Shown here: one piece after another, positions 17,055-25,634 of the stretch
Position numbering within the stretch: position 1 is the first letter of the stretch
Layout: the number at the start of each line of letters is the position of its first letter
Assembly: GCA_020025205.1 (NCBI GenBank)
Contig: JAHHSO010000016.1
Location: 1-39,301, forward strand
From: Christensenellaceae bacterium
Lineage (GTDB): Bacteria > Bacillota > Clostridia > Christensenellales > Aristaeellaceae
Reading direction: 5' to 3'
DNA length: 39,301 bases
Translations under genes and position numbers: made by a program
Notes under the pieces: generated by a model
Database searches by the model: none
Told to the model about the DNA's origin: nothing
Seen by the model: the letters and a program-made list of their open reading frames with translations, nothing else

Positions 17055-18584
17055 TTGAGCGATTATATCATCGAAATGCTGCACATTACCAAGGAGTTCC
17101 CCGGGATTGTCGCCAACGACGACATCACTCTGCAGCTCAAAAAGGGTGAAATCCATGCCCTTTTGGGGGAAAATGGTGCGGGCAAGTCTACGCTGATGAG
17201 TGTTCTTTTCGGCCTGTATCAGCCTGAAAAAGGCGAAATCCGAAAAAATGGCGAAGTGGTTCACATCACGAACCCCAACGATGCCAATGCTCTGGGCATC
17301 GGCATGGTGCATCAGCACTTTAAGCTGGTGGAAGTGTTTTCAGTGCTTGACAACATCATTCTTGGCGTTGAACCGGCAAGCAAAAGATTGGGCTTTTTGC
17401 AGAAGACCGAAGCCCGCAAAAAGGTCGTTGAGCTCAGCGAGCGCTATGGTCTGAAGGTTGACCCTGATGCCATGGTGGAGGATATCACAGTCGGCATGCA
17501 GCAGCGTACCGAGATTTTAAAGATGCTCTATCGGGATAACGAAGTGCTGATCTTTGACGAGCCGACGGCTGTTTTGACGCCGCAGGAAATCGATGAGCTG
17601 ATGAAGATCATGAAGGAATTGAGCAAAGAGGGCAAGTCTATTCTTTTTATCACCCATAAGCTTGACGAAATCAAGGCTGTTGCCGACCGATGCACGGTTT
17701 TGCGCAAGGGCAGGTTTATCGGCACGGTGGACGTTGCATCAACCAGCAAGGAAGAGCTGAGCGAGATGATGGTCGGCCGCAAGGTGCAGCTTGTCATGGA
17801 CAAGAAGCCCATGCAGTCAGGCGAGAGCGTGCTTTCCGTTCAGAATCTGACGGTAAAGAGCAAGCGCCATGGAAAGCCCGTGGTCAACGACGTGTCCTTC
17901 AATGTCAGGCGAGGAGAAATCTGCTGCATTGCAGGCATTGACGGCAACGGACAGAGCGAACTGGTGTATGCGCTCACAGGTCTGATGAAGCCGGAGAGTG
18001 GCCACATCTTTCTCAATAATAAAGATATTACGCGCCTGTCTGTGCGCCAGCGCAACGAGTCCGGCCTGAGCCATATTCCTGAGGACAGGCATAAGCACGG
18101 GCTTGTCTTGGATTATTCGCTTGAAAACAACCTCGTTTTGAAGCGGTATTTCCATAAGGAATTCTCCAATCACGGCTTCCTCAAGTTCAAAGAAATCAGG
18201 CAGTATGCCAATGGTTTGATTGAGCGCTTTGATGTGCGTTCGGGTCAAGGACCCATCACCATGGCGCGCAGCATGTCCGGCGGCAACCAGCAGAAGGCGA
18301 TCATTGCACGTGAAGTGGATTTGGGAAATGATCTTTTAATTGCCGTTCAGCCCACGCGCGGCCTCGATGTCGGTGCAATTGAGTACATCAGAAAAGAACT
18401 GCTGGCTCAGCGCGATGCGGGCAAGGCGGTGTTGCTTGTTTCGCTGGAACTGGATGAAGTGCTGGAGGTGCCCGATCGCATTCTGGTCATGTTTGAAGGA
18501 GCGATTGTGGGCGAATTGGATCCGCAGCACACCAGCGCCCAGGAGCTTGGCCTGTATATGGCAGGCGCCCAGCGCAACGTTTAA
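17055..18584 (+). CDS. nupO: Nucleoside/simple-sugar ABC importer ATPase (NupO/YufO-like)
   Basis: Double ATPase of 509 residues energising uptake through two partner permeases. The first half has Walker A GENGAGKS (38-45), an atypical signature region TVGMQQRTEILK and Walker B VLIFDEPTAVL. The second half has a degenerate Walker A (GIDGNGQSE), signature MSGGNQQK and QPTRGLDVGA, as usual in this family. Relatives include B. subtilis NupO (guanosine uptake) and BMP-type sugar importers, so nucleosides are the most likely substrate. AAGGAG at 17041-17046 suits a TTG start at 17055, which gives the family N-terminus; a GTG at 17028 is the longer alternative. The two permease genes follow in the same operon. 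Confidence 0.9.
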   Translation: MSDYIIEMLHITKEFPGIVANDDITLQLKKGEIHALLGENGAGKSTLMSVLFGLYQPEKGEIRKNGEVVHITNPNDANALGIGMVHQHFKLVEVFSVLDNIILGVEPASKRLGFLQKTEARKKVVELSERYGLKVDPDAMVEDITVGMQQRTEILKMLYRDNEVLIFDEPTAVLTPQEIDELMKIMKELSKEGKSILFITHKLDEIKAVADRCTVLRKGRFIGTVDVASTSKEELSEMMVGRKVQLVMDKKPMQSGESVLSVQNLTVKSKRHGKPVVNDVSFNVRRGEICCIAGIDGNGQSELVYALTGLMKPESGHIFLNNKDITRLSVRQRNESGLSHIPEDRHKHGLVLDYSLENNLVLKRYFHKEFSNHGFLKFKEIRQYANGLIERFDVRSGQGPITMARSMSGGNQQKAIIAREVDLGNDLLIAVQPTRGLDVGAIEYIRKELLAQRDAGKAVLLVSLELDEVLEVPDRILVMFEGAIVGELDPQHTSAQELGLYMAGAQRNV

Positions 18585-18599
18585 AGGAGGAAAGCAGTC

Positions 18600-19733
18600 A
18601 TGGAAAAGAAAAAAGAGCCTATTGGCAGCCGTCTGGCTTCCTCTGAAGGATTTCTCTCTGTTGCAGCTTCACTGATCTGCGTCGTGATTGGACTGCTGCT
18701 GGGGCTTGTGGTGCTGGCGCTCATCAACGCCGAGCATGCCTTTGGCGATGGCCTGATGGTTATTTTAAAGAGCGGTTTCAAGAGTCCGCGCAACATGGGC
18801 ACCGTGCTGTCCAACGCAGCACCGCTGATTATGACCGGCTTGTCTGTTGGTTTTGCGTTTAAAACAGGCCTTTTCAACATTGGTGCAGCAGGTCAGTACA
18901 CGCTTGGAGCCTTTGGCGCGCTTTATTGTGCGCTGGTGCTCCATCTTCCGTGGTATCTGTGCCTGATGGCGGCCATGATTATGGGTGCGCTGTGGGGAAT
19001 GATTCCGGGCGTTTTCAAGGCGTATCTCAACATCAACGAGGTTATTACCTCTATTATGTTCAACTGGATCGGCCTGTATATGGTCAACGACATCATGTAC
19101 GGCAAGGGCAAGAGCCCCATGTATGACATGGCGACCACAAAGACGTACAGCCTGCGCAAGGCCGCACCGGAAGCTATGATCCCCGACTTCGGTCTAAGCG
19201 AGAAATTTGGCCGCCTTCAGTCGGTGACGATTGCCATTTTCATCGCCATTGCGCTGGCGATTATTGTGTACATCGTGCTCAACAAGACGACGTTCGGCTA
19301 TGAACTGAAAGCTTGTGGCCTCAATAAGAATGCTGCAAAGTATGCCGGAATCAACGATAAGCGCAACATCATTGCTTCCATGGCAATCGCAGGTGCGCTG
19401 GCGGGTATAGGTGCCGGCCTGTTTTATCTGTCGACCGTAGCAGAATGGAACCCGCAGGTGTCTACGGCGCTGCCGGTGATGGGCTTTAACGGCATCAGCG
19501 TGGCGCTGCTGGCCTGTTCCAACCCGATTGCTACCATTTTCTCATCCCTGTTTGTTTCGTACATCACTGTTGGCGGAACCAAGCTCTCCACGCAGTATTT
19601 TACTAAGGAGATTGCGGATGTAATTACCGCAATTATCATCTATCTGTGCGCATTTTCTCTGCTGTTCAAGAACAAGATTCGCGCGGTTCTGATGGGTAAA
19701 CACCATGATGCTGTGAAGGGAGGGAAGGACTGA
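18600..19733 (+). CDS. nupP: ABC importer permease 1 (NupP/YufP-like)
   Basis: Inner membrane permease of 377 residues, BPD_transp_2 family, with about ten helices. Family segments are TGLSVGFAFKTGLFNIGAAG near residues 80-100, NEVITSIMFNWI and GLNKNAAKYAGIN, the last being the coupling-loop region facing the ATPase. The family's long N-terminal helix is present (SVAASLICVVIG). The ATG follows AAAGGAGG. It lies 15 bp behind the ATPase gene and its stop overlaps the next start (TGATG), so the subunits are translationally coupled. Confidence 0.92.
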   Translation: MEKKKEPIGSRLASSEGFLSVAASLICVVIGLLLGLVVLALINAEHAFGDGLMVILKSGFKSPRNMGTVLSNAAPLIMTGLSVGFAFKTGLFNIGAAGQYTLGAFGALYCALVLHLPWYLCLMAAMIMGALWGMIPGVFKAYLNINEVITSIMFNWIGLYMVNDIMYGKGKSPMYDMATTKTYSLRKAAPEAMIPDFGLSEKFGRLQSVTIAIFIAIALAIIVYIVLNKTTFGYELKACGLNKNAAKYAGINDKRNIIASMAIAGALAGIGAGLFYLSTVAEWNPQVSTALPVMGFNGISVALLACSNPIATIFSSLFVSYITVGGTKLSTQYFTKEIADVITAIIIYLCAFSLLFKNKIRAVLMGKHHDAVKGGKD

Positions 19734-20653
19734 TGTTTCTTCTTCTGAAATATACGCTTCTGTACACGGTGGTTTTGATGATGGTTGCGCTGGGCGGCAT
19801 GTTCTCTGAGCGAAGCGGCATTATCAACATCGCGCTGGAAGGCATCATGGTTATCGGCGGCCTGATCGGCGTCATGGCCATTCAGTTGATGCCAGCGGGC
19901 GCAAATGCTTTTGCGGTTGTGACGGTTTCTGTGCTGGCGGCGGCGCTGGCGGGTATGATTTATTCTGCGCTGCTGGCCTTTGCGTCCATCAATCTGAATG
20001 CAGACCAGACCATCGGCGGAACAGCGCTGAATATGCTTGCAACAGCGCTGGCAATGGTCATCGCCAAGGGCTTTAACGGCTCCGCTTCTGCGAAGCTGGA
20101 TTATTCCAACCGGACTTTCATTTATGAGTTCGGTCCGCTGACGGTGAATGTGTTCCTGTTCATTGGCATTGTGATCCTGATCGTGTCTTATATCGTACTG
20201 TATAAGACGCGCTTGGGGCTGCGTCTGCGCGCGTGCGGCGAGCATCCGCAGGCAGCAGACAGCGTTGGTATAAATGTTTATAAAATGCGCTATATCGGCG
20301 TTCTGATTTCCGGCTTGCTGGGCGGCATTGGCGGCATGGCATACATTGTCCCGGCTGTTTCCAGCTGGAACTTTGAAGTCGGTGTGTCCGGCGCAGGTTT
20401 CCTTGCGTTGGCCGTCATGATTTTCGGTCAATGGAAGCCGGGCAGGATTTTCTTTGCGGCGATTTTCTTTGCGCTGTTTAAGTCTTTGGCCAATATTGCC
20501 AGCTCTATCCCAATGCTGGCAGATTTGGGCTGGACACAGAATATGTACAACATGATTCCATTCATTGCTTCGATGGTCATACTTGCATTTACCAGCAAGA
20601 AGTCCCGCGCGCCGAAGGCGGAGGGCATTCCTTACGACAAGGGTTCCAGATAA
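19733..20653 (+). CDS. nupQ: ABC importer permease 2 (NupQ/YufQ-like)
   Basis: Second permease of 306 residues from the BPD_transp_2 family, forming a heterodimer with the first. Typical features are GGMFSERSGIINIALEG at the N-terminus, INLNADQTIGGTALNM, and RACGEHPQAADSVGINV in the cytoplasmic coupling loop, followed by several helices. The start overlaps the previous stop by one base (TGATG). No substrate-binding lipoprotein gene (BMP type) lies before or after the operon, which is unusual; it must be encoded elsewhere. A terminator lies 20 bp beyond the stop. Confidence 0.92.
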   Translation: MFLLLKYTLLYTVVLMMVALGGMFSERSGIINIALEGIMVIGGLIGVMAIQLMPAGANAFAVVTVSVLAAALAGMIYSALLAFASINLNADQTIGGTALNMLATALAMVIAKGFNGSASAKLDYSNRTFIYEFGPLTVNVFLFIGIVILIVSYIVLYKTRLGLRLRACGEHPQAADSVGINVYKMRYIGVLISGLLGGIGGMAYIVPAVSSWNFEVGVSGAGFLALAVMIFGQWKPGRIFFAAIFFALFKSLANIASSIPMLADLGWTQNMYNMIPFIASMVILAFTSKKSRAPKAEGIPYDKGSR

Positions 20654-20672
20654 CCGATATGAATAAAAGGAG

Positions 20673-20708
20673 CAGAGCATTTGTTTTTAGATGTTCTGTT
20701 TCTTTTTT
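20673..20708 (+). terminator. Terminator of the ABC importer operon
   Basis: CAGAGCAT (20673-20680) pairs with ATGTTCTG (20691-20698) including one G-U, then a T-rich tail. Confidence 0.8.
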
Positions 20709-20790
20709 ATTTGAAAAATGAAAATGAGAATGTCTTTAAAAGAAATGGTGTGTAATTTGAAGAAAAGAAGCGAAAATTTGAAAAATAATC

Positions 20791-20821
20791 TTGACCTGGC
20801 ATCAGGTGCAGGGCTTAAAAT
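20791..20821 (+). promoter_or_regulatory. MerR-type promoter with 19-bp spacer
   Basis: TTGACC (20791-20796) and TAAAAT (20816-20821) are separated by 19 bp, the over-long spacing typical of promoters activated by MerR proteins. An inverted repeat ACCTG-GCAT-CAGGT lies across the -35 box and spacer. The next gene encodes a MerR-family protein, so autoregulation is likely. Confidence 0.7.
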
Positions 20822-20847
20822 GCGTGATGAAAGGAGGAGAAAGCCAA

Positions 20848-21723
20848 TTGAATATGAAACAGGCTGAGACGCTTTCAGGAATATCCAGACGAAATATTCG
20901 GTTTTATGAGGATAAAGGACTGCTGCATCCTCAGCGCAACGCAGGAAATGATTACAGAGAGTATACGCAGAAGGACATTGATGCGCTGAAACTCATTCGG
21001 ATGCTCAGAATGTTGGATATTTCGCTGGAAGAAATTAAAGATGTTCTGGACGGACAAATGACCGTACAGGAAGCGGCAGCGGCACAGGCCATGACGCTCA
21101 GGGAGAATATGAGCCGCATCAAGGCAGCAATTGATGACTGCGAAATGCTCGAAAGAATGGAGACAGTGGGCAAGGAAGAGGTGGAAAATATGCTCAAGCA
21201 CATGGATGGACAGAATGATTCGCTCTTTGCTGCATGGAAGAAGGATTATAAGCAGATGGCCGATGCAGAAGGGAAGAAACTGTTTACGATTGTTCCGGAC
21301 GGGTCGGTGACAACGCCAGAAGAGTTTGTGCAGGAGCTGCGCAGCTACGCGGATAAAAACCATCTGGATTTGACCATCACCAAAGGGGGGATGTATCCAG
21401 AGTTCACGATTTCAGACATTGAGTACACGGCTGAGCGCATTTATACGCGCATCGGGCCTGCCCCGGTGGCTGTGATTCGGTGCAGCGCGAAGCATCCTGA
21501 AACGCTGGATCACCCGGGAAGAAAGCAGAAGGTCATGAAGGCGATTCATCACAGCTGGATTTATCTCCTTTATCTGCCGTTTGTCATCGTGACATTCCGC
21601 ATGTGTGGCGGCATGAATATGTTTACGGATTGGAAGAATCTCGTGCTCTTTCTCAGCATCATCATTGTGATGGGCATGATGGTGTTCAGGTATAAGTATT
21701 TCCATGAAAATGAAAAGCGATGA
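20848..21723 (+). CDS. Membrane-anchored MerR-family transcription regulator
   Basis: Protein of 291 residues. The N-terminal MerR DNA-binding domain is clear: AETLSGISRRNIRFYEDKGLL in two pieces of helix-turn-helix and wing (residues about 5-70, with RNIRFYEDKGLLHP and LDISLEEIKDVL). A helical dimerisation segment follows (75-125), then about 100 residues of unknown type, and two membrane helices at about 237-254 and 264-281. The regulator is thus probably tied to the membrane. TTG at 20848 fits the AGGAGG site (spacing 10) and the family N-terminus; an ATG two codons later is the alternative. Inducer and targets other than its own promoter are unknown. Confidence 0.85.
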   Translation: MNMKQAETLSGISRRNIRFYEDKGLLHPQRNAGNDYREYTQKDIDALKLIRMLRMLDISLEEIKDVLDGQMTVQEAAAAQAMTLRENMSRIKAAIDDCEMLERMETVGKEEVENMLKHMDGQNDSLFAAWKKDYKQMADAEGKKLFTIVPDGSVTTPEEFVQELRSYADKNHLDLTITKGGMYPEFTISDIEYTAERIYTRIGPAPVAVIRCSAKHPETLDHPGRKQKVMKAIHHSWIYLLYLPFVIVTFRMCGGMNMFTDWKNLVLFLSIIIVMGMMVFRYKYFHENEKR

Positions 21724-21764
21724 TCGAACGCTGTTGAATCTGAACAGGAAAAAGAAGGATTTAA

Positions 21765-21803
21765 AAAAGACAGGACACTCGAAGAATCGGGTGTCCTGTT
21801 TTA
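21765..21803. terminator. Bidirectional terminator between convergent genes
   Basis: ACAGGACAC (21770-21778) and GTGTCCTGT (21791-21799) form a 9-bp stem. T runs follow on the plus strand and, from the A-run at 21764-21768, on the minus strand, so it serves the MerR gene and the convergent secreted-protein gene. Confidence 0.9.
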
Positions 21804-21821
21804 ATGTGATTCGGGAAAAAC

Positions 21822-22904
21822 TTACCAATCCGTGCGCCAGCCATCCTTATATTCTCGAACGGAGTCGATCTGCCAGAAGCAGGCCCATTCTGTTTTGGAA
21901 TCGGTCGTGTGCAAAACGGGATGAATACTGGTGATGACGGGGTGAAAGGCGTACTCTGTAATGCTTTTATCAATCAGAAAGGGCTGATCCTCTTCCTGAA
22001 AAGAAACATCCACAGCGGCATTGCCTTCAAGGAATAGGCGGACGGCTTCCTGTGCGCTGTATGCAGAGGTCAGCGGATAACCGGGGGAGATGAAATTTAC
22101 CCGCTCTAAAAGGTCATCTGTGTCTGGGCGCGGGCGGCGTTGTTTCAGTTCCGGGATACAGTCAGTAGTGGCTTTCACAAGGATTCCGCTGTCGGAAACG
22201 GTCGCGGAAGCTCCGACGTGATAGGCAATTCCGGCATCCGGTTCATCGGCATAGCCTGCGGGGTAAGATAGCCATGGGCGAATGGGAATCCCGTTCAGAC
22301 AGACGGTAAACTCAACCACGGTGTAGGCCGTCTGTTTGGGGTAAAATTTTTTAGCCCGATTGTACTGGGCGCGGTCTCTTTTCAGAAAATGTTCCGTGTT
22401 GGAAAATGCATGCGTGTAGAAAGGAAGTTGTTCATCCAGTCGTGCTTCAATGTCATACGGGCGGCTGATGTTCTCCGGCGTGCGCACAACCTCCACACCC
22501 AGCGCATCGAAATAAGCCAGCGCAATGTCAATGGCCTGCTTTTTTGCATCTTCTGGGGAAATGTCAGCGGAAGCTTCGGCATTCCAGTTCCCTTCATAAA
22601 TTGTGCCGTCCCGGTTATTGCTGAACTGGCCCTTTGTGGTTTGACCGGCGGCTTTCAGCGCTTTCTGCATATCCTTCTTGCTGAAAAAGCGGAAACCGAT
22701 CTCAAACAGGTCGTCAGGGATGGTTTCGGGTGGAACGGGGCAGTCGAATTGACAGGTGTAGACTTCGCCGGAGCGATGGGTGGCCTGCACAGAGCCTGTC
22801 AGGCGGCCGTTTTCCTCAGTGATGCCCTCCGGCCAGACGGATTCTGCGCAGGCGGCAGAGGTGAGCAGGAGAAGGGCAAACAGCTCAATTATAAAACGTT
22901 TCAT
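21822..22904 (-). CDS. Secreted protein of unknown function, partner of the fused sigma factor
   Basis: Exported protein of 360 residues with a Sec signal peptide (residues 1-20, cleavage near ACAES). The mature part has no motif I recognise with confidence. A segment DISPEDAKKQAIDIALAYFDA in its middle looks like the helix of a processing or PepSY-like domain, and the C-terminal 150 residues appear rich in beta strands (GIAYHVGASATVS, AVRLFLEGNAAVDV). The ATG at 22904 has GGAGGA seven bases upstream; the ATG at 22910 is too close to it. The gene overlaps the end of the sigma-factor gene by 20 bp, so the two products are coupled and probably work together at the cell surface. Confidence 0.8.
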   Translation of the reverse strand: MKRFIIELFALLLLTSAACAESVWPEGITEENGRLTGSVQATHRSGEVYTCQFDCPVPPETIPDDLFEIGFRFFSKKDMQKALKAAGQTTKGQFSNNRDGTIYEGNWNAEASADISPEDAKKQAIDIALAYFDALGVEVVRTPENISRPYDIEARLDEQLPFYTHAFSNTEHFLKRDRAQYNRAKKFYPKQTAYTVVEFTVCLNGIPIRPWLSYPAGYADEPDAGIAYHVGASATVSDSGILVKATTDCIPELKQRRPRPDTDDLLERVNFISPGYPLTSAYSAQEAVRLFLEGNAAVDVSFQEEDQPFLIDKSITEYAFHPVITSIHPVLHTTDSKTEWACFWQIDSVREYKDGWRTDW

Positions 22905-23979
22905 ACGCATTCCTCCATGTTTCTTCGTCCGGGGCGGCGATCCGGCAGGTGAGCGTGCTGGTTTCCAGCGTTTCTTTGGTGTTGTAATCGCGGATCAAAA
23001 CGGGGGTTTCCAGCGTCAGCATGCCGTCATCCAGCAAAGAAGTGTAAATTTCAGGGGTCAGCATGTCCAGATAGGCGTCCACATAAAACGTTTCACCTTT
23101 GCCATCGTACAGGTGATCCGACGAACCTATGCACATCTGACCGCCGAGTGTCCATTCATCCGCAGTAAACAGGTGAACGGGACGCCCTTCGGCCCATTCT
23201 GTGACGGGGAGAATCTGTCCGTCGATCCAGATATGATCAGTGCGTTCACCATCCACACCAAGATTGTCCCGACAGACGGTTAAAGCATCTTCCGTGCCTG
23301 TCAGGGAGTAGACAAAGGACAGGGTCAGCTCGTCCAGATTCCACACAGCATCGCTGAGCGCAGCGGTGAGCAGAGCACCGTCATAGCTGATTTGTGAGCC
23401 TTCGGCTGTCAGCGGGGATTCAATCGGGTCGGGTTCAGAAATTCTCTCCGTGCGGAAGAACTGTACATCCAGAAACTTTGCTCCGACAGCCATGGAGGAG
23501 AACAGGGCGATCATCAACAGCGTGAGCAGGAGCACAAGACGCTTTCTGGCCCGGTAGAGCTGCGTTTTCAGAACCGATTCGGAAGTGCCCGTCGCTTCGG
23601 AAAGCTCTTTGATTGTATAGCCAATGCGATGATGAAGCAGCAGCAGGCGTCTGTCGCGCGTGGGAAGCTGAGCAAGCGCGTCGAAAAGCATGTCGTCCTC
23701 GTGCGGGAATGCAGCCGTCTCCTGCACAGACAAAGTATGCAGGGTGTCCTGCTCCTTCTTCCGGCTGCGCTGGATTTGATAGCAGCAGTTAATTAAAATT
23801 CTGTACAGCCATGCATCGAAAGCATCTTCGTTTTTGAGCTGAGGCAGGTGTTCCCATGCGTTCAGAATGGCGTTCTGTACGGCGTCTTCACAGTCATCAC
23901 GGGGCAGAAGGGTTCGGGCGGTGCGCAGGAGCTTTTTCCGGCTGTCCGTGACCCGGCGGGTGAATTCTGTCTGTGTCAT
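22885..23979 (-). CDS. ECF sigma factor fused to a membrane segment and extracytoplasmic domain
   Basis: Protein of 364 residues with three parts. Residues 1-75 are sigma region 2 (DDCEDAVQNAILNAWEHL, AFDAWLYRILINCC). Residues 95-147 are sigma region 4 (LPTRDRRLLLLHHRIGYT, then the helix-turn-helix KELSEATGTSESVLKTQL). Immediately after the recognition helix and a basic RARKR stretch comes one membrane helix (148-166), followed by about 195 exported residues rich in acidic and beta-strand-like segments, reminiscent of the DUF4179 domains normally found on separate anti-sigma-like proteins. The ATG at 23979 has AAGGAG upstream. The sigma domain would be held at the membrane; release by proteolysis, or activity while tethered, is inference. 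Confidence 0.85.
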   Translation of the reverse strand: MTQTEFTRRVTDSRKKLLRTARTLLPRDDCEDAVQNAILNAWEHLPQLKNEDAFDAWLYRILINCCYQIQRSRKKEQDTLHTLSVQETAAFPHEDDMLFDALAQLPTRDRRLLLLHHRIGYTIKELSEATGTSESVLKTQLYRARKRLVLLLTLLMIALFSSMAVGAKFLDVQFFRTERISEPDPIESPLTAEGSQISYDGALLTAALSDAVWNLDELTLSFVYSLTGTEDALTVCRDNLGVDGERTDHIWIDGQILPVTEWAEGRPVHLFTADEWTLGGQMCIGSSDHLYDGKGETFYVDAYLDMLTPEIYTSLLDDGMLTLETPVLIRDYNTKETLETSTLTCRIAAPDEETWRNAYETFYN

Positions 23980-24055
23980 TTTATGAGACTCCTTTTTTGT
24001 GTTCTATGAGATAGATGCACAGGAAGGACGAAGGTAAACAACCTAGCGAAAAAAA

Positions 24056-24092
24056 TGAAAAAAAACAACCCGGCATACTGCTGCCGGGTTGT
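24056..24092 (-). terminator. Terminator of the CotH-DUF4956-VTC operon
   Basis: Perfect 11-bp stem ACAACCCGGCA (24065-24075) / TGCCGGGTTGT (24082-24092). Read on the minus strand it is followed by a run of eight T. Confidence 0.93.
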
Positions 24093-24177
24093 AAAGAAAA
24101 ACATTTTGCTTTTGTTTTCTCCGGTGCGCAGTTTCTGCCGTCCGAAGACGGAAAGGTTTTCCGGAAAAAATGCGGGG

Positions 24178-24885
24178 TTAGAACTCTTTGTTCTCGTACC
24201 TTCTGCACCAGCAGTACTTACTGACGGCGCTTCTCTGGGCGGTCACACCGCTGAGTATTGACTGTATGTATGTCGGCAGAAATTCATCATATTTGACTTC
24301 CAGCACCTCTACAGGATCGTCAAACACAGGGTAGGTAGGCAGGTTGGGATTAAACAGATCTTTGGAGAAGAGACCTGTGCGCAGCTGCTTGTCAAACGTG
24401 ATGCGCAGCTCTTCGGCGGGGTGAATATATGCCTCGCGGATATAGTCCACGATAACCGCCGGGCGCAGGAGCCGCGTGCGCATTTCTCTGTACATATCAT
24501 GCAGGAGTGGGTGGCGCATGCGCTGCAAACCTTCCGGATCACCTGCGATCAGCTGCTCGGCCAGATCGCGGGGGATGGAAACAGATTGTTTGGAGATCAG
24601 GTCGCCATATTTGCTCTTGCATTCCAGTTTGATGACCTTGTCGGAGAAGTTGTAAATGCGGATGCGGTACTTTTTGCGGTTGCCCACGCCTGCAATCTTT
24701 TCTTCCAGCGCATCGTCGTTGATGGTGTCAAAATACAGAGAGCGGATGAGGTACTCGTTGTTCTCGTCACCGTTTGGATCCAGCTGCATCACGGGCTTCA
24801 AAACGCTGCGAAGAACGGAAAGCTCCGCCGGAGTGATGAGGTATTTCAGCTCGTGCCGCAGAGGAATATTGCGAACAGTCGGCAT
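24178..24885 (-). CDS. VTC-domain polyphosphate polymerase
   Basis: Protein of 235 residues made almost wholly of a VTC domain, the tunnel-shaped fold that polymerises ATP gamma-phosphate into polyphosphate in yeast Vtc4. Basic and acidic tunnel residues are in place by motif: R10/K14 (LRHELKYLI), R48 and the YFDT loop, K72 to R76 (KKYRIRIYN), K90/K92 (LECKSKYGDLISKQ), R150 (VDYIREAY), R161 and K166 (RITFDKQLRTG), E196 and K198 (LEVKYDEFLP). There are no membrane helices, so it should act on the cytoplasmic face beside the DUF4956 protein encoded ten bases upstream. The product could instead be used for surface modification; that is inference. Confidence 0.9.
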   Translation of the reverse strand: MPTVRNIPLRHELKYLITPAELSVLRSVLKPVMQLDPNGDENNEYLIRSLYFDTINDDALEEKIAGVGNRKKYRIRIYNFSDKVIKLECKSKYGDLISKQSVSIPRDLAEQLIAGDPEGLQRMRHPLLHDMYREMRTRLLRPAVIVDYIREAYIHPAEELRITFDKQLRTGLFSKDLFNPNLPTYPVFDDPVEVLEVKYDEFLPTYIQSILSGVTAQRSAVSKYCWCRRYENKEF

Positions 24886-24895
24886 AAGTGCCTCC

Positions 24896-25570
24896 TTAGT
24901 TGCCCGCTTCGGACTGGCAGGCGATCAGCGTGGCGTTATGAACACCTTCGGTATCCAGAAGCTTGTTGACAATATCAAAGCGTTCGCGGAGCTGCACTTC
25001 CACGGTCAGCTCCACGCCGCCCGGCGTCACGGTCTTGGAACGCAGACGCTGCACCTTGATGCGGCGGATGAAGTCCATGACCTCGGCCTCGGCAGAAGCG
25101 TCGTAGTGCGTCACCAACAGGAAGGTGTTCGGGCTGCGAAGGCGGAAGAAGGACATGGCCAGCATGGCGATAGAAATACCCATTACAACGACCAGCGCAA
25201 TGGTGTACAGTTCAGCACCCAGCAGAATGCCCATGGTCAGGCTCCAGAACATGTAGGCGGTGTCCATCGGGTCTTTGATGGCGGTACGGAAACGGACGAT
25301 GGACAGAGCGCCCACCATACCCATGGACAGCGCAATGTTGGACTTGATGCACATGACGACGGGCGTGGTAATCATGCAGAGCATGACCAGCGTGTTGGCA
25401 AAGGACGGGGAGAAGAGCACGCCGCGGAAAGCCTTGCGGTAGACCAGTGCGATGATCATGCCGACGATGAAGCCCATCAAAAGGGCAAGCACCATCTTCA
25501 TCGGGGTCAGGCTCGCCATCTGTTGGGCGAACCATTCGGCGGCATTGGCGTCATTGATGATGTTTTTCAT
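24896..25570 (-). CDS. DUF4956 membrane protein
   Basis: Protein of 224 residues with three or four membrane helices in the first 160 residues, then a cytoplasmic domain of about 65 residues with an alternating beta/alpha pattern. The family signature GALSIVRFRTAIKDP lies at residues 87-101. The biochemical role of DUF4956 is not known; its genes are usually found beside VTC-domain and CotH genes, as here, which suggests a membrane partner or channel for the polymerase. A GGAGGA site precedes the ATG at 25570. It lies between CotH (84 bp upstream) and VTC (10 bp downstream). Confidence 0.9.
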   Translation of the reverse strand: MKNIINDANAAEWFAQQMASLTPMKMVLALLMGFIVGMIIALVYRKAFRGVLFSPSFANTLVMLCMITTPVVMCIKSNIALSMGMVGALSIVRFRTAIKDPMDTAYMFWSLTMGILLGAELYTIALVVVMGISIAMLAMSFFRLRSPNTFLLVTHYDASAEAEVMDFIRRIKVQRLRSKTVTPGGVELTVEVQLRERFDIVNKLLDTEGVHNATLIACQSEAGN

Positions 25571-25634
25571 AGGGGGAATCCTCCTTATTGGGTGGTTTAG
25601 CGCTGAGCAAAGGGCGCCTCGATTTTAAGCAGTT

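Noticed and set aside
19640..20680. Minus-strand frame of 346 codons
   Set aside because: Antisense to the permease NupQ; composition rich in His/Arg/Gln as expected for a shadow.
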